In this document: piece after piece, positions 47,509 through 57,713 of the stretch
How positions within the stretch are numbered: the stretch's first letter is position 1
Layout: each line of letters starts with the position of its first letter
Source: Brevibacillus brevis
Lineage (GTDB): Bacteria; Bacillota; Bacilli; Brevibacillales; Brevibacillaceae
NCBI RefSeq assembly: GCF_001039275.2
Contig: NZ_CP030117.1
Coordinates: forward strand, 5,125,501-5,189,500
Reading direction: 5' to 3'
DNA length: 64,000 nucleotides
Notes under the pieces: model-generated
Seen by the model: only the letters and a program-made list of their open reading frames with translations
Told to the model about the DNA's origin: nothing
Databases searched by the model: none
Made by a program: the position numbers and the translations under genes

Positions 47509-47949
47509 TCAGGTCATGCGTTCTTGTGCGACATTAGCTTTTCTTTTATTGTACTGCTTCAATCGCTCGCTTAACCGTCTTAAACGAATCATCAATGCTT
47601 CCCGCCAGTCGTCATCCTGTAACTCCTTGGCGACCCCGAGCAGATCAAGTGAAATATCGATCTGCTGCTTTAATACTTCGGCGAAGCTGGCCGCTTCATC
47701 CGTCATGGTACAATTCTCAAACAACTCGGATGTATTGTCAACACTCACAAAGTCAGCAAAATCCACTTCTGGAGCCTGATCTCCCTGAGCATATTCTACT
47801 AAAATTTCGTATTCTCCCTCAATACCGGGATGAACCTCAATTCTGTCACATACAGGACAAAACATGATCGGGACATTGTGTACAAGCGTTTTATAATGAC
47901 GGACTGAGCCTACGGAACCTACCATTCCAGCACCACAACAAAAACTCAT
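47509..47949 (-). CDS. Cys-rich zinc-ribbon-like protein, unknown function
   Basis: 146 residues with a start at 47949 behind GGGAGGGAG. The N-terminus has CCGAG near residue 4 and FCPVCD near residue 30, a possible zinc-binding pair, followed by acidic strands (YEILVEYAQGDQAPEVDFADF) and a helical C-terminus (ALMIRLRRLSERLKQY). I do not recognise the family. It precedes the VOC gene by 22 bases and may be co-transcribed. The longer frame to 48180 has no ribosome binding site. Confidence 0.6.
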   Translation of the reverse strand: MSFCCGAGMVGSVGSVRHYKTLVHNVPIMFCPVCDRIEVHPGIEGEYEILVEYAQGDQAPEVDFADFVSVDNTSELFENCTMTDEAASFAEVLKQQIDISLDLLGVAKELQDDDWREALMIRLRRLSERLKQYNKRKANVAQERMT

Positions 47950-48255
47950 ATAGTCTCCCTCCCTATTCGCCAAATGAAACGTCCATGTCCGTTTTTTGGT
48001 CGAAACTTTGTCTGTATCCGCATTGTAGCCTATTTGCCCACTAACACTCCACCCGCAAATGATACCAATGAAGGAAATCGCATAAAGATTTGGTTTATCC
48101 ATTTTACTCGATTTACTTAGATCCCTGCAACATTTTCTGATTAGTATGAATATTTTCCCTCGTTTGCCTAAATCCATCATACAAGATAGTCTTAATCTAT
48201 CCGATAATAAGGAATAATAATCATTTTAGCAAAACTTCAAAAGGAGAGCGGTTCC

Positions 48256-50310
48256 ATGTTTCGTTTCAAAAGTCTTCGTGCTCGAACACTGACCATTACC
48301 CTGCCTGTCATTATTTTGACTCTTTTGCTCGTCGTGGGTATCGGTTTCTGGTTCTCTGTCGACCAACTCAATCGGGAAATTGAGGACAAAATGAATTATC
48401 AACTAGATATGGTCGGCAGTAATGTGGAAAAGCAACTGGAAGCCCATAGCAAGGTAACGCTGAGTATGGCTCGCTTTATTGAGATGGGTCCTGTTACACA
48501 TTCGCTGGAGCAGTTAAATTCCCTGCTGTCCAAAACTGTTCTTATTAATGATACGACGGTTGGAATGGGAATTTTCATGGAACCTTACGCTTTTGACCCG
48601 AACAAGAAACTCGTTGCTACTTACGGGGCAAAGACCGACGGCAAGGTTACCATTACAGCTGAGTACAGCAGCGATTCCTATAACTATCCAAATCAAGACT
48701 GGTACAAGGTCGGTATTTCGACCAAGAAGGAAACCGATTATTCCGAGCCGTACTTTGACGAGGTTTCCAAGGTCTCCATGGTGACGGTAGTCGCTCCTTT
48801 TTACACGCCGGATAAAAAGCTTCTGGGTGTAGCCACAGACGATATTACACTCACTGACGTGGAAAAGCTCGTCTCCAGTACAAAAGTAGGTGAAACGGGC
48901 TGGGCCTTTTTGGTGGATCAAAAAGGGAGATACCTCGCTCATCCTCAAGCAGACAAGCTGATGAATCATTCCGTTCAATCTGACGATAATGCTTCCTTGG
49001 CAGCAATAGGTCCTTCTCTTCTAGAAGAGAAGTCAGGAATGAAGACGTTTAACGATGAAAACGGGATCAATCGTGTTTACTTTCAAGAGTTAGGTGATAC
49101 AAACTGGACAATCGCTCTCGTGATGCCAGAAAAGGAAATTGCCGATCCACTCTACGACTTGTTCTTTGAGCTTTGTATGGTGAGTCTGATCGGTCTGTTG
49201 ATCATGATTGCTGTCATTTATTACTTCAGCAAATACTTGACCAAACAAATCGATCGCGCCAACCAGCTGGCGCATGCCCTCTCCAATGGCGATTTTACCG
49301 CTTCCATGGATATTCAGACTGCCGACGAGATGGGGGTTATGGCAAATCGCTTCAACTCCATGACGGCAACCTTGTGCGAAACGCTGGGTCAAGTCAGCTT
49401 CAACGCTCAGCAGGTCGCTGCTACGTCTGAGCAATTGATGGCAAGTGCGGAACAGACGAGCAAAGCAACAGAGCAAATCGCACAATCCGTTCAAGAAATT
49501 GCCTACGGTACGGAGCAGCAAGTGGATGCGACTGTTCAAGGCTATGAAGTCATCAACGAGATTGCCGTACACATCGAAGAGATGGAAAAAGGCATTGAGG
49601 ATGTAAATCTCTCTACACAAGAAGCGAACCGCCAAGCCACAGATGGCAATCAGATGGCAGCCAAAACAGTCGAGCACATGAATGTAATCCATAGTCAAAT
49701 GGCCAAGACTTCTACCATTGTCAATACGCTAGGCCAACGCTCCCAAGAGATTGGAGAAATGATCTCACTCATCACGACGATCGCCAATCAAACCAACCTG
49801 CTTGCTCTGAACGCCGCTATTGAAGCGGCTCGCGCCGGAGAACAAGGACGAGGCTTTGCAGTTGTAGCCGACGAGGTGCGCAAACTGGCTGAGCAGTCGA
49901 GCTCAGCCGCCGAGCAGGTCAGTCACATCGTTACCGTGATTCAGCAGGATACAGGCTCAGCGATCGCGGCAATGAATCATGGCTCTTCTATTTTGGGAGA
50001 AGGCATGACTCTCGTTCGCTCAACAGGAAATGCTTTTGAGCAAATTACTGGCTCCACATCGGAGCTGCTCGTCCGCATGAATGAAGTGACAACGGAAATG
50101 AGCAAGATCAGTCAGCAAATGCAAACGATTGTATCCGCCATTACCCATATTACACAAATCGCAGAACAATCAGCCGGCAACTCTCAAACGGTTGCAGCAG
50201 CAGCGGAAGAACAAACCGCTTCCATGGAGGAAATCTCTTCGGCTGCAACAATGCTGGCGAAAATGGCAGAAGAGCTTAATGATGCAGTACGAACATTCAA
50301 GCTGGAGTAG
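48256..50310 (+). CDS. Methyl-accepting chemotaxis protein with dCache sensor
   Basis: 684 residues. Membrane helices at about 12-32 and 298-320 enclose a periplasmic-type dCache_1 sensor ([20 protein letters not shown] and [16 protein letters not shown] are its markers), then HAMP (about 320-372) and the MA signalling domain. The tip reads [18 protein letters not shown] and [11 protein letters not shown]. This is a full-length McpA/TlpA-type chemoreceptor; the ligand is unknown but dCache domains commonly bind amino acids or carboxylates. AAGGAG precedes the ATG, and a terminator follows. Confidence 0.92.
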   Translation: MFRFKSLRARTLTITLPVIILTLLLVVGIGFWFSVDQLNREIEDKMNYQLDMVGSNVEKQLEAHSKVTLSMARFIEMGPVTHSLEQLNSLLSKTVLINDTTVGMGIFMEPYAFDPNKKLVATYGAKTDGKVTITAEYSSDSYNYPNQDWYKVGISTKKETDYSEPYFDEVSKVSMVTVVAPFYTPDKKLLGVATDDITLTDVEKLVSSTKVGETGWAFLVDQKGRYLAHPQADKLMNHSVQSDDNASLAAIGPSLLEEKSGMKTFNDENGINRVYFQELGDTNWTIALVMPEKEIADPLYDLFFELCMVSLIGLLIMIAVIYYFSKYLTKQIDRANQLAHALSNGDFTASMDIQTADEMGVMANRFNSMTATLCETLGQVSFNAQQVAATSEQLMASAEQTSKATEQIAQSVQEIAYGTEQQVDATVQGYEVINEIAVHIEEMEKGIEDVNLSTQEANRQATDGNQMAAKTVEHMNVIHSQMAKTSTIVNTLGQRSQEIGEMISLITTIANQTNLLALNAAIEAARAGEQGRGFAVVADEVRKLAEQSSSAAEQVSHIVTVIQQDTGSAIAAMNHGSSILGEGMTLVRSTGNAFEQITGSTSELLVRMNEVTTEMSKISQQMQTIVSAITHITQIAEQSAGNSQTVAAAAEEQTASMEEISSAATMLAKMAEELNDAVRTFKLE

Positions 50311-50327
50311 TCCGTCCAGCAATAAAG

Positions 50328-50359
50328 AAAAGCCGGAGCACAAAAGCCCCGGCTTTTTT
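50328..50359. terminator. Terminator between the chemoreceptor and gcvH
   Basis: AAAAGCCGG / CCGGCTTTT stem with a central GC pair, then TTTTTT on the plus strand. It serves both converging genes. Confidence 0.88.
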
Positions 50360-50364
50360 GTTTC

Positions 50365-50745
50365 CTATTCTTTTACCATCGCTTCGTATTTGTCTGCATC
50401 CATCAGCTTGTCCAACTCAGCCGTATCAGACAATTCGACGACGATCATCCATGCTTGCTCGTATGGCGAGGAGTTAACCAGTTCAGGTGCATCTTCCAGT
50501 TCGCCATTTACTTCTACTACTTTACCAGTTACAGGAGCGTACAGTTCAGAAACGGTTTTTACCGATTCCACGCTGCCAAACGGCTCATCCTGTTGGATTG
50601 TCGCGCCTACCTCAGGCAACTCGACAAACACGATGTCACCCAGCTCTGATTGAGCAAAAGAAGTGATTCCGATGTACGCCTTGTTTCCTTCTACTCGCAC
50701 CCACTCATGCTCTTCACTGTAACGTAGATTTTTCGGGAATTCCAT
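50365..50745 (-). CDS. gcvH: Glycine cleavage system H protein
   Basis: 126 residues, the usual length. The lipoyl lysine is Lys63 in [16 protein letters not shown] protein carries the aminomethyl group between P, T and L proteins, and in Bacillus also serves as the relay for lipoate. AGGAGG precedes the ATG. No other gcv genes are nearby. An ArsC-family gene lies about 1.7 kb upstream, with two other genes between, recalling the B. subtilis gcvH-yusI neighbourhood. Confidence 0.93.
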   Translation of the reverse strand: MEFPKNLRYSEEHEWVRVEGNKAYIGITSFAQSELGDIVFVELPEVGATIQQDEPFGSVESVKTVSELYAPVTGKVVEVNGELEDAPELVNSSPYEQAWMIVVELSDTAELDKLMDADKYEAMVKE

Positions 50746-50804
50746 CGTTTACATATCCTCCTATCGGGTACAATCCATTACACATACATAATTAGACGAA
50801 CATT

Positions 50805-51257
50805 CTAGGATTCCTCTTCGATCCCCAAAATTCTGAACAAGCGTTTTTTTACCAGTTGGAGCCCCTTCTCTCCTGCCTGAAAATGACGTAACTGAAGAGC
50901 CTCGTCAAACAAATAAAAAGCGGGGACGTATTCATTCTGGAATGCATCGACTGTCTCTCTATCATTATCGATTGCAATAGGGTGTGTCAAATGTTGTTCT
51001 GCAATCGCCTTCTTGATCATCTCGATGTCTGTATCTTTTTCCGATTGAGGGATATGAATTCCAATGACCTTCAAACCGTTAGCAGCGTATTGATCTCGCC
51101 ATTCGTTCATGCTTGGCATTGATTCCTTGCACATGTAACAACTGACGGACCAAATATGCACCAAGACTGGACTTCCAACTAAATCAGCTTTGGTTACCTG
51201 CCCGTTGATCCACTCCGTAATCCCAGGAAAGTCAGGCATTTCTTCGCGCAAACGCAT
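50805..51257 (-). CDS. TlpA-like thioredoxin-fold protein
   Basis: 150 residues with a thioredoxin fold and CxxC at Cys40-Tyr-Met-Cys43 (SVSCYMCKES). The pattern PVLVHIWSVSC and LKVIGIHIPQSEKDTD fits the AhpC/TSA-Redoxin/TlpA class. No signal peptide or lipobox is seen, so it is likely cytosolic. It has a weak ribosome binding site upstream of the ATG. Role as disulfide reductase or peroxidase not determined. Confidence 0.78.
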   Translation of the reverse strand: MRLREEMPDFPGITEWINGQVTKADLVGSPVLVHIWSVSCYMCKESMPSMNEWRDQYAANGLKVIGIHIPQSEKDTDIEMIKKAIAEQHLTHPIAIDNDRETVDAFQNEYVPAFYLFDEALQLRHFQAGEKGLQLVKKRLFRILGIEEES

Positions 51258-51290
51258 GAAAGCTCATCCCCTCTATTTTAACTTCAACCG

Positions 51291-52481
51291 CTACACGCTT
51301 GCTTCCATGTGAAGAATCCCGGATTGATCGATGGCAGCCACAGCCTCTAAAAGGATCTCGGGAGGTTGGACGAGAGCAATTCGAACATACCCTTCTCCTT
51401 CTTCACCGAAGGCACTTCCCGGAACGACCACGACTCCGGCTTTCTCCAGTAAAGCAAAGGCAAACTCTCGTGACGTCCAACCATTCGGTACTGCTGCCCA
51501 GACGAACATGGTCGCCTTTGGAGATGGAATGCTCCACCCTGCCTTTGCCAATGCCCCCAGCAACACATCACGCCGTTCCTGATAGACAGGCGCAACCGTG
51601 TTTTTCCCACCCGATTCCCGATCCTTTCGCAAAGCCTCAATGGCCATTTGCTGTACAGGCAAAAAGACACCGTAATCGATATTGGATTTCACAATCGCAA
51701 GCGGCTTGATGATGTCTGCATTTCCTACAACGTAAGCGATCCGGCAACCTGCCATGTTGAAGCTCTTGGAAAACGAGTTACATTCAATTCCCACTTCCTT
51801 CGCTCCTGGCACTTGCAAAAAGCTCGGCGCTTGGTAGCCGTCAAACACCATCTCCGAATAGGCCAAATCATGAACCACAATAATGTCAAACCGCTTGGCA
51901 AAAACCACGACCTCTTCAAAAAAGGCAAGGGTAGCGACCGCGGAAACCGGATTATTCGGATAGTTCAGAATCATAAACGTTGCACGAGCCGCTATCTCCT
52001 CTGGAATGTCTGTCAGCTTTGGCAAAAATTCATTTTCTGCCCGCAAAGGCATCCGGTAAGGTACCGCTCCCGCCAAATGAACGCTGCCTTCGTAGATCGG
52101 ATACCCAGGATCAGGTACGAGGACGATATCTCCAGGATCGGTCCATGCCAAAGCAAAGTGAGCCAAACCATCCTGGGACCCCATCAAGGAATGTACCTCC
52201 CCATCTGGTGCCAACTCCACCCCAAAACGATATTGATACCAGCGGGCGACCTCTTCCCGGAAGGCCGCCGTTCCATCGCTCAATGGATAGCGAAAAGCAG
52301 TTGGTTGCTGGATGGAATGGATTAACGTTTGCAATAGCTTCTCGTCAGGCTGCTGATCAGGACTGCCGATGCTCAAGTCGTATACCGTTCTTGTTTTGGC
52401 AACCTCCCTTTTGCGAGCCTCCATCTCTGAAAAAATATCGGCGGAAAGATGGTTCAGTCTTTTAGAAGGTTGGCGCATCAT
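51291..52481 (-). CDS. Class I/II aminotransferase (LL-diaminopimelate/alanine type)
   Basis: 396 residues of the fold-type-I aminotransferases, closest in pattern to LL-diaminopimelate aminotransferase and AlaT-like enzymes: NYPNNPVSAVAT, VVHDLAYSEMVFDG and the PLP lysine in NSFSKSFNMAGCRIAY, with FREEVARWYQYRFG near the start. The start at 52481 is selected for GGGAGGGAAGGC and overlaps the stop of the ArsC-family gene by four bases. Exact substrate unknown. Confidence 0.85.
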   Translation of the reverse strand: MMRQPSKRLNHLSADIFSEMEARKREVAKTRTVYDLSIGSPDQQPDEKLLQTLIHSIQQPTAFRYPLSDGTAAFREEVARWYQYRFGVELAPDGEVHSLMGSQDGLAHFALAWTDPGDIVLVPDPGYPIYEGSVHLAGAVPYRMPLRAENEFLPKLTDIPEEIAARATFMILNYPNNPVSAVATLAFFEEVVVFAKRFDIIVVHDLAYSEMVFDGYQAPSFLQVPGAKEVGIECNSFSKSFNMAGCRIAYVVGNADIIKPLAIVKSNIDYGVFLPVQQMAIEALRKDRESGGKNTVAPVYQERRDVLLGALAKAGWSIPSPKATMFVWAAVPNGWTSREFAFALLEKAGVVVVPGSAFGEEGEGYVRIALVQPPEILLEAVAAIDQSGILHMEASV

Positions 52482-52843
52482 GCCTTCCCTCCCCAAGCCT
52501 TCTCCAGTTCTTCTTCTTTGAAACCAAGGGTTACAGTACGATCGCTAGCGATAAGAGGCCGTTTGATCAGTTTGCCATTGGAAGCCAATAGCTCAAGCAT
52601 TTCATCCTCGGTCATCGTAGGAAGCTTGTCCTTCAAGCCAAGCTCGCGGTAATGAACACCACTCACATTGAAAAACTTGCGCAAGTCGAGACCGCTTGTC
52701 TGCCAAATTTGGCGCAGCTCTTCTTTGGACGGCGGGGCATCTACAATCGGAATTTCTTCGAAGCCAATATTTTGATCCGTGAGCCATTTTTTCGCTTTCC
52801 GGCAAGTATCACATTTGTTGTATAGGTAGGCTTTCATCGTCAT
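52478..52843 (-). CDS. yusI: ArsC/Spx-family thioredoxin-like protein (YusI)
   Basis: 121 residues with the CxxC motif Cys11-Asp-Thr-Cys14 in YNKCDTCRKAKKWL, then DAPPSKEELRQIW and KRPLIASDRTVTLGFKEEE, the ArsC-family pattern also seen in B. subtilis YusI. It is not a proven arsenate reductase. GAGG precedes the ATG. It is transcribed before the aminotransferase gene, overlapping it by four bases. Confidence 0.82.
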   Translation of the reverse strand: MTMKAYLYNKCDTCRKAKKWLTDQNIGFEEIPIVDAPPSKEELRQIWQTSGLDLRKFFNVSGVHYRELGLKDKLPTMTEDEMLELLASNGKLIKRPLIASDRTVTLGFKEEELEKAWGGKA

Positions 52844-52901
52844 ATGTATTTCCTCACTTTTGGTTTATGTCGTTGTTTCTTTCATTGTAAAAGAAGTACA
52901 C

Positions 52902-53750
52902 CTAGCGTACAACGGTTACCGTATTGTAAAACGTCACGTCAGATTCTGTAGTTTCCGGCACTTCAATCAGCAAGTAGTTATTAAGTATGGAACGATCTGC
53001 CCCTTCTCCAAATTCATATGTTTGATAATGGACGAGCATTTCTTCCACCCAGATTCTAATTCCCTCAATCTCCACCGAATCTGTTTCGCTCTGGGATGAT
53101 TTGATCAAGAGATAGGTTTTGCCGTTTAGAGCGGTGTGAAATGTATGGCCCTGACTGTTTTGAATAAGCGGCTTCGCCCACGCTCGGATTTGCAAATCGG
53201 CTTCGGCTAGCTCCATCACACGATAGGTTGGATACATATCTTCCGGCAGCAGATCTTGCTCTTGCTCCACATCCGTCCTATATCCAGCCGTCATGTTATA
53301 CCCTTCTACCGTCCACATTTGCCGATGATTACTCCTTTTTTTCATCCTCACCTCGTACAGCATGCCGTCTGTCGTCGCTACAAGAATTCTCCTGGGATTT
53401 AATTGACTGCCTATCGTTTGAAAGCTCTCGATTTCCGTTTTCAACTCACTCTGCACAAAACGGCGGAGAACTTTTTTGTAGTTATGGTTGTCCGGATCGT
53501 TTTGCATTTGTAACAGCTCAGCTTCGTTATACTCGAGGCCTACACCCTTGTCGTCTGTCCACTCAAACGCTTCCACAACGGCGTCACGGTCCACCAACCT
53601 CTGACTCGCCTGTTTGGTAGTAACCGGCGTTTCAAGTGCCGCTTTTTTCGTATTCATATTTCCGATCTGCTTTGCCCCGACTTCGTACATCCCCCACATG
53701 CAACCGATTTGCACCATCGCTACCCAAAAAGAATGCAACCAGACTTGCAT
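52902..53750 (-). CDS. Membrane-anchored protein, unknown function
   Basis: 282 residues with an N-terminal hydrophobic segment (about 3-22) that may be a signal anchor and a soluble extracytoplasmic part. No family is recognised. The mix of acidic and aromatic strands (YKKVLRRFVQSELKTEIESF, VEGYNMTAGYRTDVEQEQ) suggests a beta-rich fold. GGAGGCAGAGGT precedes the ATG. Confidence 0.5.
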   Translation of the reverse strand: MQVWLHSFWVAMVQIGCMWGMYEVGAKQIGNMNTKKAALETPVTTKQASQRLVDRDAVVEAFEWTDDKGVGLEYNEAELLQMQNDPDNHNYKKVLRRFVQSELKTEIESFQTIGSQLNPRRILVATTDGMLYEVRMKKRSNHRQMWTVEGYNMTAGYRTDVEQEQDLLPEDMYPTYRVMELAEADLQIRAWAKPLIQNSQGHTFHTALNGKTYLLIKSSQSETDSVEIEGIRIWVEEMLVHYQTYEFGEGADRSILNNYLLIEVPETTESDVTFYNTVTVVR

Positions 53751-53787
53751 ACCTCTGCCTCCTCACGTATTCACCGTGCTAAACAAA

Positions 53788-53820
53788 AACGACAGCCATC
53801 CTTGTCTTCTGGCTGTCGTT
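53788..53820 (-). terminator. Hairpin terminator downstream of the small gene at 53834
   Basis: AACGACAGCCA / TGGCTGTCGTT, an 11-bp stem, followed by TTTTGTTT on the minus strand. Confidence 0.85.
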
Positions 53821-53833
53821 CATACGTAAGCTG

Positions 53834-54025
53834 CTATTGCGGCATGTTGCTTTCATTGCGCCTGCTTTTCGCAGTCTCTTCTTCATTCGTCCGAGCATCC
53901 GGATCTACCTGCCACATTTGCGAAAGTGGCGAATAGGGCACCCCTAGTTGCTTGGCATTCTGGTCTTCCACAGCCTCAGCCAGTGTCCCGGTTAACGGCA
54001 TGGTGTACTCAATGTGCTCATCCAT
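53834..54025 (-). CDS. Small acidic protein, unknown function
   Basis: 63 residues, start at 54025 fixed by GAAGGAGG seven bases upstream. The sequence (MDEHIEYTMPLTGTLAEAVEDQ and a polar, charged end) belongs to no recognised family. It lies directly after the DUF2797 gene and before a terminator. Confidence 0.55.
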   Translation of the reverse strand: MDEHIEYTMPLTGTLAEAVEDQNAKQLGVPYSPLSQMWQVDPDARTNEEETAKSRRNESNMPQ

Positions 54026-54072
54026 CTGCCCATCCTCCTTCACATGTCCTAGTGTGAGGAGTTTGCACGTCA

Positions 54073-54885
54073 TTATGCAGATGGTTTCGCTTTGATCTCC
54101 ACTTGGTAGCCAGCGTGCTTTCTCGCCTGGAATACACCATTATCAAAGATCAAATACTGTGCTTTCACACCGATCAATCGACCGCCGAGCTGTTCTTCTT
54201 TATCAAGTGACTTGGAATTGATTTTATCCAGTGACTCCAAGATCGGATAGGCAATATCTACCCATTCGTCCTCGCGATATTGGAATGCTTTAAACTGTTC
54301 AGGAAAATGACCGTACACTTCGTCACGCATGGCGAGCAAGTCGATTTCCTTCACATCTCCTTTAAGCATTTTGCGCCAGTTGGTCTTGTCCGGCAAAAAC
54401 TGGCTCAAGTGGAATTCTAACTCCCCAGCCATTCGACGAGTCGGAACCTCCGCAATCGGAATCGCGCGAATTGCGCCTTGATCCACCCAGCGTCTCAATT
54501 CATTATGCTTGCGAGTCAATCCTACCTTTATATCACTTGACACTGCCAGATAGACAAAATGAGGAATCATGCAATATCTCTCGCCGAAGCTCTCGTCCCG
54601 GCAAGTCCCCAAGTCAAAATGACATTCATGCGGCTTGACGATGCATAAGTCATTTTCCGGCAGTTTGGTAAAACAGGGATAGCAATACCCGCTGTTAAAC
54701 GTCTTGTTTGTTTTGCGGCCACAGGCAATGCAATTTTTTTCGCCTAAAAACGAAATCGTCAATTCACTGCCCAGCCATTCATTAAGCGGAAGGCGATCTT
54801 CACCGATATTCAAATAGTAGTCTACCGGCTTGTCCCCTCCATGGTACTCGTGTGTTAGTCCTTGCAAAATACCGCGGAGTTCCAC
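54073..54885 (-). CDS. DUF2797 family protein
   Basis: 270 residues with a GTG start behind AGGAGAGAG. The zinc-finger-like cluster CIACGRKTNKTFNSGYCYPC near residue 52 and CHFDLGTC near residue 88, followed by VYLAVSSDIKVGLTR and RAIPIAEVPTRRMAGELE, is the DUF2797 pattern. The family's function is unknown. It is the first of a two-gene unit. Confidence 0.75.
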   Translation of the reverse strand: MELRGILQGLTHEYHGGDKPVDYYLNIGEDRLPLNEWLGSELTISFLGEKNCIACGRKTNKTFNSGYCYPCFTKLPENDLCIVKPHECHFDLGTCRDESFGERYCMIPHFVYLAVSSDIKVGLTRKHNELRRWVDQGAIRAIPIAEVPTRRMAGELEFHLSQFLPDKTNWRKMLKGDVKEIDLLAMRDEVYGHFPEQFKAFQYREDEWVDIAYPILESLDKINSKSLDKEEQLGGRLIGVKAQYLIFDNGVFQARKHAGYQVEIKAKPSA

Positions 54886-55026
54886 CAAACTCTCTCCTCT
54901 CCTATGTACGGTTCTTCCATTTTAACATAATCGCCACCTACTCTGACCGCTGTTTTCTTTTGGTAGCATGTTTTCCCTGGCAGGAGGTGAACCTAATCAC
55001 ATCCCAGAAGAAGGAGGCGATTGTTC

Positions 55027-55728
55027 ATGCGCAAATGCATACGGTACGCTTTGCTTTTCGCCTGCCTTCTTGGCTACGGCACCCTACCTGCTTTTGCCCA
55101 GCAAACACTGCCTTCGTATGAGCCGATCCACAGAATTGACACAGAGAAAAAGGTCGTCGCTCTCACTTTTGATGATGGGCCGGATGCTATCTATACGCCC
55201 AAAATTCTTGAAGTGCTGCATCAGTACAATGTTCGCGCTACGTTTTTTGTCCTTGGCTCCCAAGTGGACAAGCATCCAAAGGTCATGCAGTGGATTTACA
55301 AGGCTGGGCATGAAATCGGCAACCACGGCTACCACCATTTTGATCTGAACAAGCTGACCGAGCATGAAGTGTACGAAGAAATCAAGCATGCAGAACGCTC
55401 CATTTTGAAAACGACCGGCATTTTGGCGCAATACTACCGTCCTCCCTACGGCATCCTGACACATGACGTCATGAATGCGGTTCAGTCCAGTGGCTACGAC
55501 ATCATTCACTGGTCGATTGATCCTCGTGATTGGTCTTTGGCACGCACGGCTAACGTCATTGCCAAAAGCGTAAAGAGCAATGTCTCCTCCGGGGATATCA
55601 TCCTGTTTCATGATGGGGGTCTAAACCAACGGCAAACAGTCGCTGCACTCCGGGAGCTCATCACAGATTTGCGTTCGCAGGGCTATCGATTTGTCACCGT
55701 CAGTCAACTGTTGGATGCAGCAAAATAA
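55027..55728 (+). CDS. Secreted polysaccharide deacetylase, second copy
   Basis: 233 residues with a signal peptide ending around PAFAQQ. The NodB domain has TFDDGPD (47-53), His100 and His104 in NHGYHH, RPPYG, and IDPRDW and LFHDGG, so all catalytic residues are present. The ATG at 55027 follows GAAGGAGG. It resembles the deacetylase at 16735-17487 (same order of motifs) but is a distinct paralogue. A terminator follows. A cell wall glycan substrate is likely. Confidence 0.85.
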   Translation: MRKCIRYALLFACLLGYGTLPAFAQQTLPSYEPIHRIDTEKKVVALTFDDGPDAIYTPKILEVLHQYNVRATFFVLGSQVDKHPKVMQWIYKAGHEIGNHGYHHFDLNKLTEHEVYEEIKHAERSILKTTGILAQYYRPPYGILTHDVMNAVQSSGYDIIHWSIDPRDWSLARTANVIAKSVKSNVSSGDIILFHDGGLNQRQTVAALRELITDLRSQGYRFVTVSQLLDAAK

Positions 55729-55731
55729 CAC

Positions 55732-55778
55732 GGCACCAGTGCCTCGTTTTCCTGAATCGAAACGAAGCAACTGGTGCC
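55732..55778. terminator. Terminator of the second deacetylase gene
   Basis: GGCACCAGT-GCcTCGTTT pairs with AAACGAaGC-ACTGGTGCC, followed by CTTCTTTTTT. It converges with the GlnQ-type gene. Confidence 0.88.
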
Positions 55779-55786
55779 CTTCTTTT

Positions 55787-56515
55787 TTACGCCAATACCT
55801 TGCCCAAGAACGAACTCAAGCGATCGTTAACGTTATTGCCAAAAACCTCACTGGGATGTCCTTCTGCCATGATGATACCTTGATCCATAAAAATGATTCG
55901 GTCGCCCACTTCCTTGGCAAAATTCATTTCGTGTGTCACGATCACCATTGTCATGCCTTCTTTGGCTAAATTTTTGATGACGGCAAGCACCTCACCTACC
56001 AGCTCCGGATCTAGGGCGGATGTCGGCTCATCAAACAGCATAACCTTTGGATTCATGGCAAGCGCCCTTGCGATTGCGACTCGTTGCATCTGCCCGCCAG
56101 ACAGCCGCTCGGGATACACATCTGCCTTATCCTGAAGCCCAACCTTCTGTAAGAGAGCCAAGCCTTGCTTGCGGGCTTCTTCCTGGGACATTTTCTTCAC
56201 TTTTACAGGGGCCAGCATGACGTTTTCCAGCACTGTTTTATGCGGAAAGAGATTAAAGCGCTGAAAGACCATCCCGACCTCTTCTCTGACTTTATTGATA
56301 TCGGTCTTGGGGTCTGACAAATCATGTCCGTTGATGACAATTTTTCCGCTGCTCATTTCCTCCAACTGATTCAAGCAACGTAAAAACGTGCTCTTGCCCG
56401 AGCCAGACGGACCAATGACACAGACTACTTCCTTTTCTGCTACCTGAGTCGTAATGCCCTTCAACACTTTCAGATCGCCGTAGTTCTTCGTCAAATCCGA
56501 CACCTGTATAATCAT
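55787..56515 (-). CDS. Amino acid ABC transporter ATPase (GlnQ-type), without partners
   Basis: 242 residues with Walker [10 protein letters not shown], signature [16 protein letters not shown] and Walker [16 protein letters not shown], closest in pattern to the PAAT polar amino acid importers (GlnQ/ArtM). GGGGGACAG precedes the ATG. No permease or binding protein gene is adjacent on either side, so it must work with components encoded elsewhere or be a stray copy. Confidence 0.88.
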   Translation of the reverse strand: MIIQVSDLTKNYGDLKVLKGITTQVAEKEVVCVIGPSGSGKSTFLRCLNQLEEMSSGKIVINGHDLSDPKTDINKVREEVGMVFQRFNLFPHKTVLENVMLAPVKVKKMSQEEARKQGLALLQKVGLQDKADVYPERLSGGQMQRVAIARALAMNPKVMLFDEPTSALDPELVGEVLAVIKNLAKEGMTMVIVTHEMNFAKEVGDRIIFMDQGIIMAEGHPSEVFGNNVNDRLSSFLGKVLA

Positions 56516-56718
56516 TTGTCTGTCCCCCTATTACGATAAAACAAGCTTGTAGTCCTTGTGATTACATTTTACCGCAATAGTCTAAAGATTGCATGAATTT
56601 ACTGTTCAGCCCTTGGTTTCCTTCCTCGTAGACGGTCGCGTCCATCCCATTTTTTCCAGTGCTCGTTCCATGCGTAACTCTGCCCTCGACGGCTCATGCT
56701 AAGTGCGAGGTGGTTTTC

Positions 56719-57684
56719 ATGCATCGAAAAAAGTGGGTCGCTCTCGTAATTGTACTGGTCGTTTTTCTATTCGGGCTTTTGGTGGAGGGTATTTACGGGA
56801 CTTATACAGATCTCGTCGACCATCCTGGGTTCGCTTGGGAAGAAAATGTGGTATCGGGGTATGGCAACAGCAAAGTTGTACAACTCTTTGTGAACGGCAT
56901 TATTTCGGGGCAACAAAATAGCTCTGGACTGCCTTCGATGACGGAACTATTGACTGAACAGCTCCGCCGAATTGAAGAGGATCAGATGGTGAAAGCCGTG
57001 GTCCTTCGCATTGATAGTCCAGGTGGAGAGGTCGTCGCCACAGATGAACTACACAGACGCTTGCTACGGCTCAAGCAGGTTCGCAATCTTCCCATTGTCG
57101 TCAGCATGGGTTCCACAGCAGCCTCAGGCGGTTATTACTTAGCCACAACAGGCGATGCGATTTTTGCCAATCCCAACACACTGACCGGTAGTCTCGGGGT
57201 CATTTTCAACCTGTTTAACTATAGTGAAGCTGCGAACAAGCTGGGTGTACATCAATACGCGATCAAAAGCGGGCGCTTCAAGGATATTGGCAGTCCAGCC
57301 CGGCCACTGACGGACCCAGAACGGCACATTTTCCAAACACTTGTCAACGAAAGCTACAACAATTTCGTCGACGTCATCGTGAAGGGCCGCAACCTCTCCC
57401 GCCAACGCGTGCTGGAAATCGCTGACGGCCGTGTCTATTCCGGTGAGCAAGCAAAACGACTGGGGCTCATCGATGAATTCGGTGATTTGGAGGAAGCGAC
57501 ACGCTACGCTCTCTCTTTGTCTGGTGAAAAAGAAGCCATGGTCATTCGCTATGCAGACCAGCTCTCCATCAGCAAGCTGTTATTCAGTATGAAGCAGTAC
57601 TGGTCGAATCCTGATCCGCTTGGTCTCAATCGAATATGGGACCGCCAAAGTTCACCTCGCCTCCTGTATCAGTTCATGCCCTAG
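56719..57684 (+). CDS. sppA: Signal peptide peptidase SppA
   Basis: 321 residues with an N-terminal membrane segment (about 6-23). The Ser-Lys dyad is Ser136 (GSTAASGGYY) and Lys188 (GRFKDIGSP), spaced 52 as in B. subtilis SppA (147/199). The protease digests residual signal peptides and acts with the RDD protein YteJ. The start at 56719 is chosen for GCGAGGTGG upstream. A YteJ homologue follows after 29 bases. Confidence 0.9.
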   Translation: MHRKKWVALVIVLVVFLFGLLVEGIYGTYTDLVDHPGFAWEENVVSGYGNSKVVQLFVNGIISGQQNSSGLPSMTELLTEQLRRIEEDQMVKAVVLRIDSPGGEVVATDELHRRLLRLKQVRNLPIVVSMGSTAASGGYYLATTGDAIFANPNTLTGSLGVIFNLFNYSEAANKLGVHQYAIKSGRFKDIGSPARPLTDPERHIFQTLVNESYNNFVDVIVKGRNLSRQRVLEIADGRVYSGEQAKRLGLIDEFGDLEEATRYALSLSGEKEAMVIRYADQLSISKLLFSMKQYWSNPDPLGLNRIWDRQSSPRLLYQFMP

Positions 57685-57713
57685 CCTGTTATTACGGAAA
57701 GGAGTGGCTTATC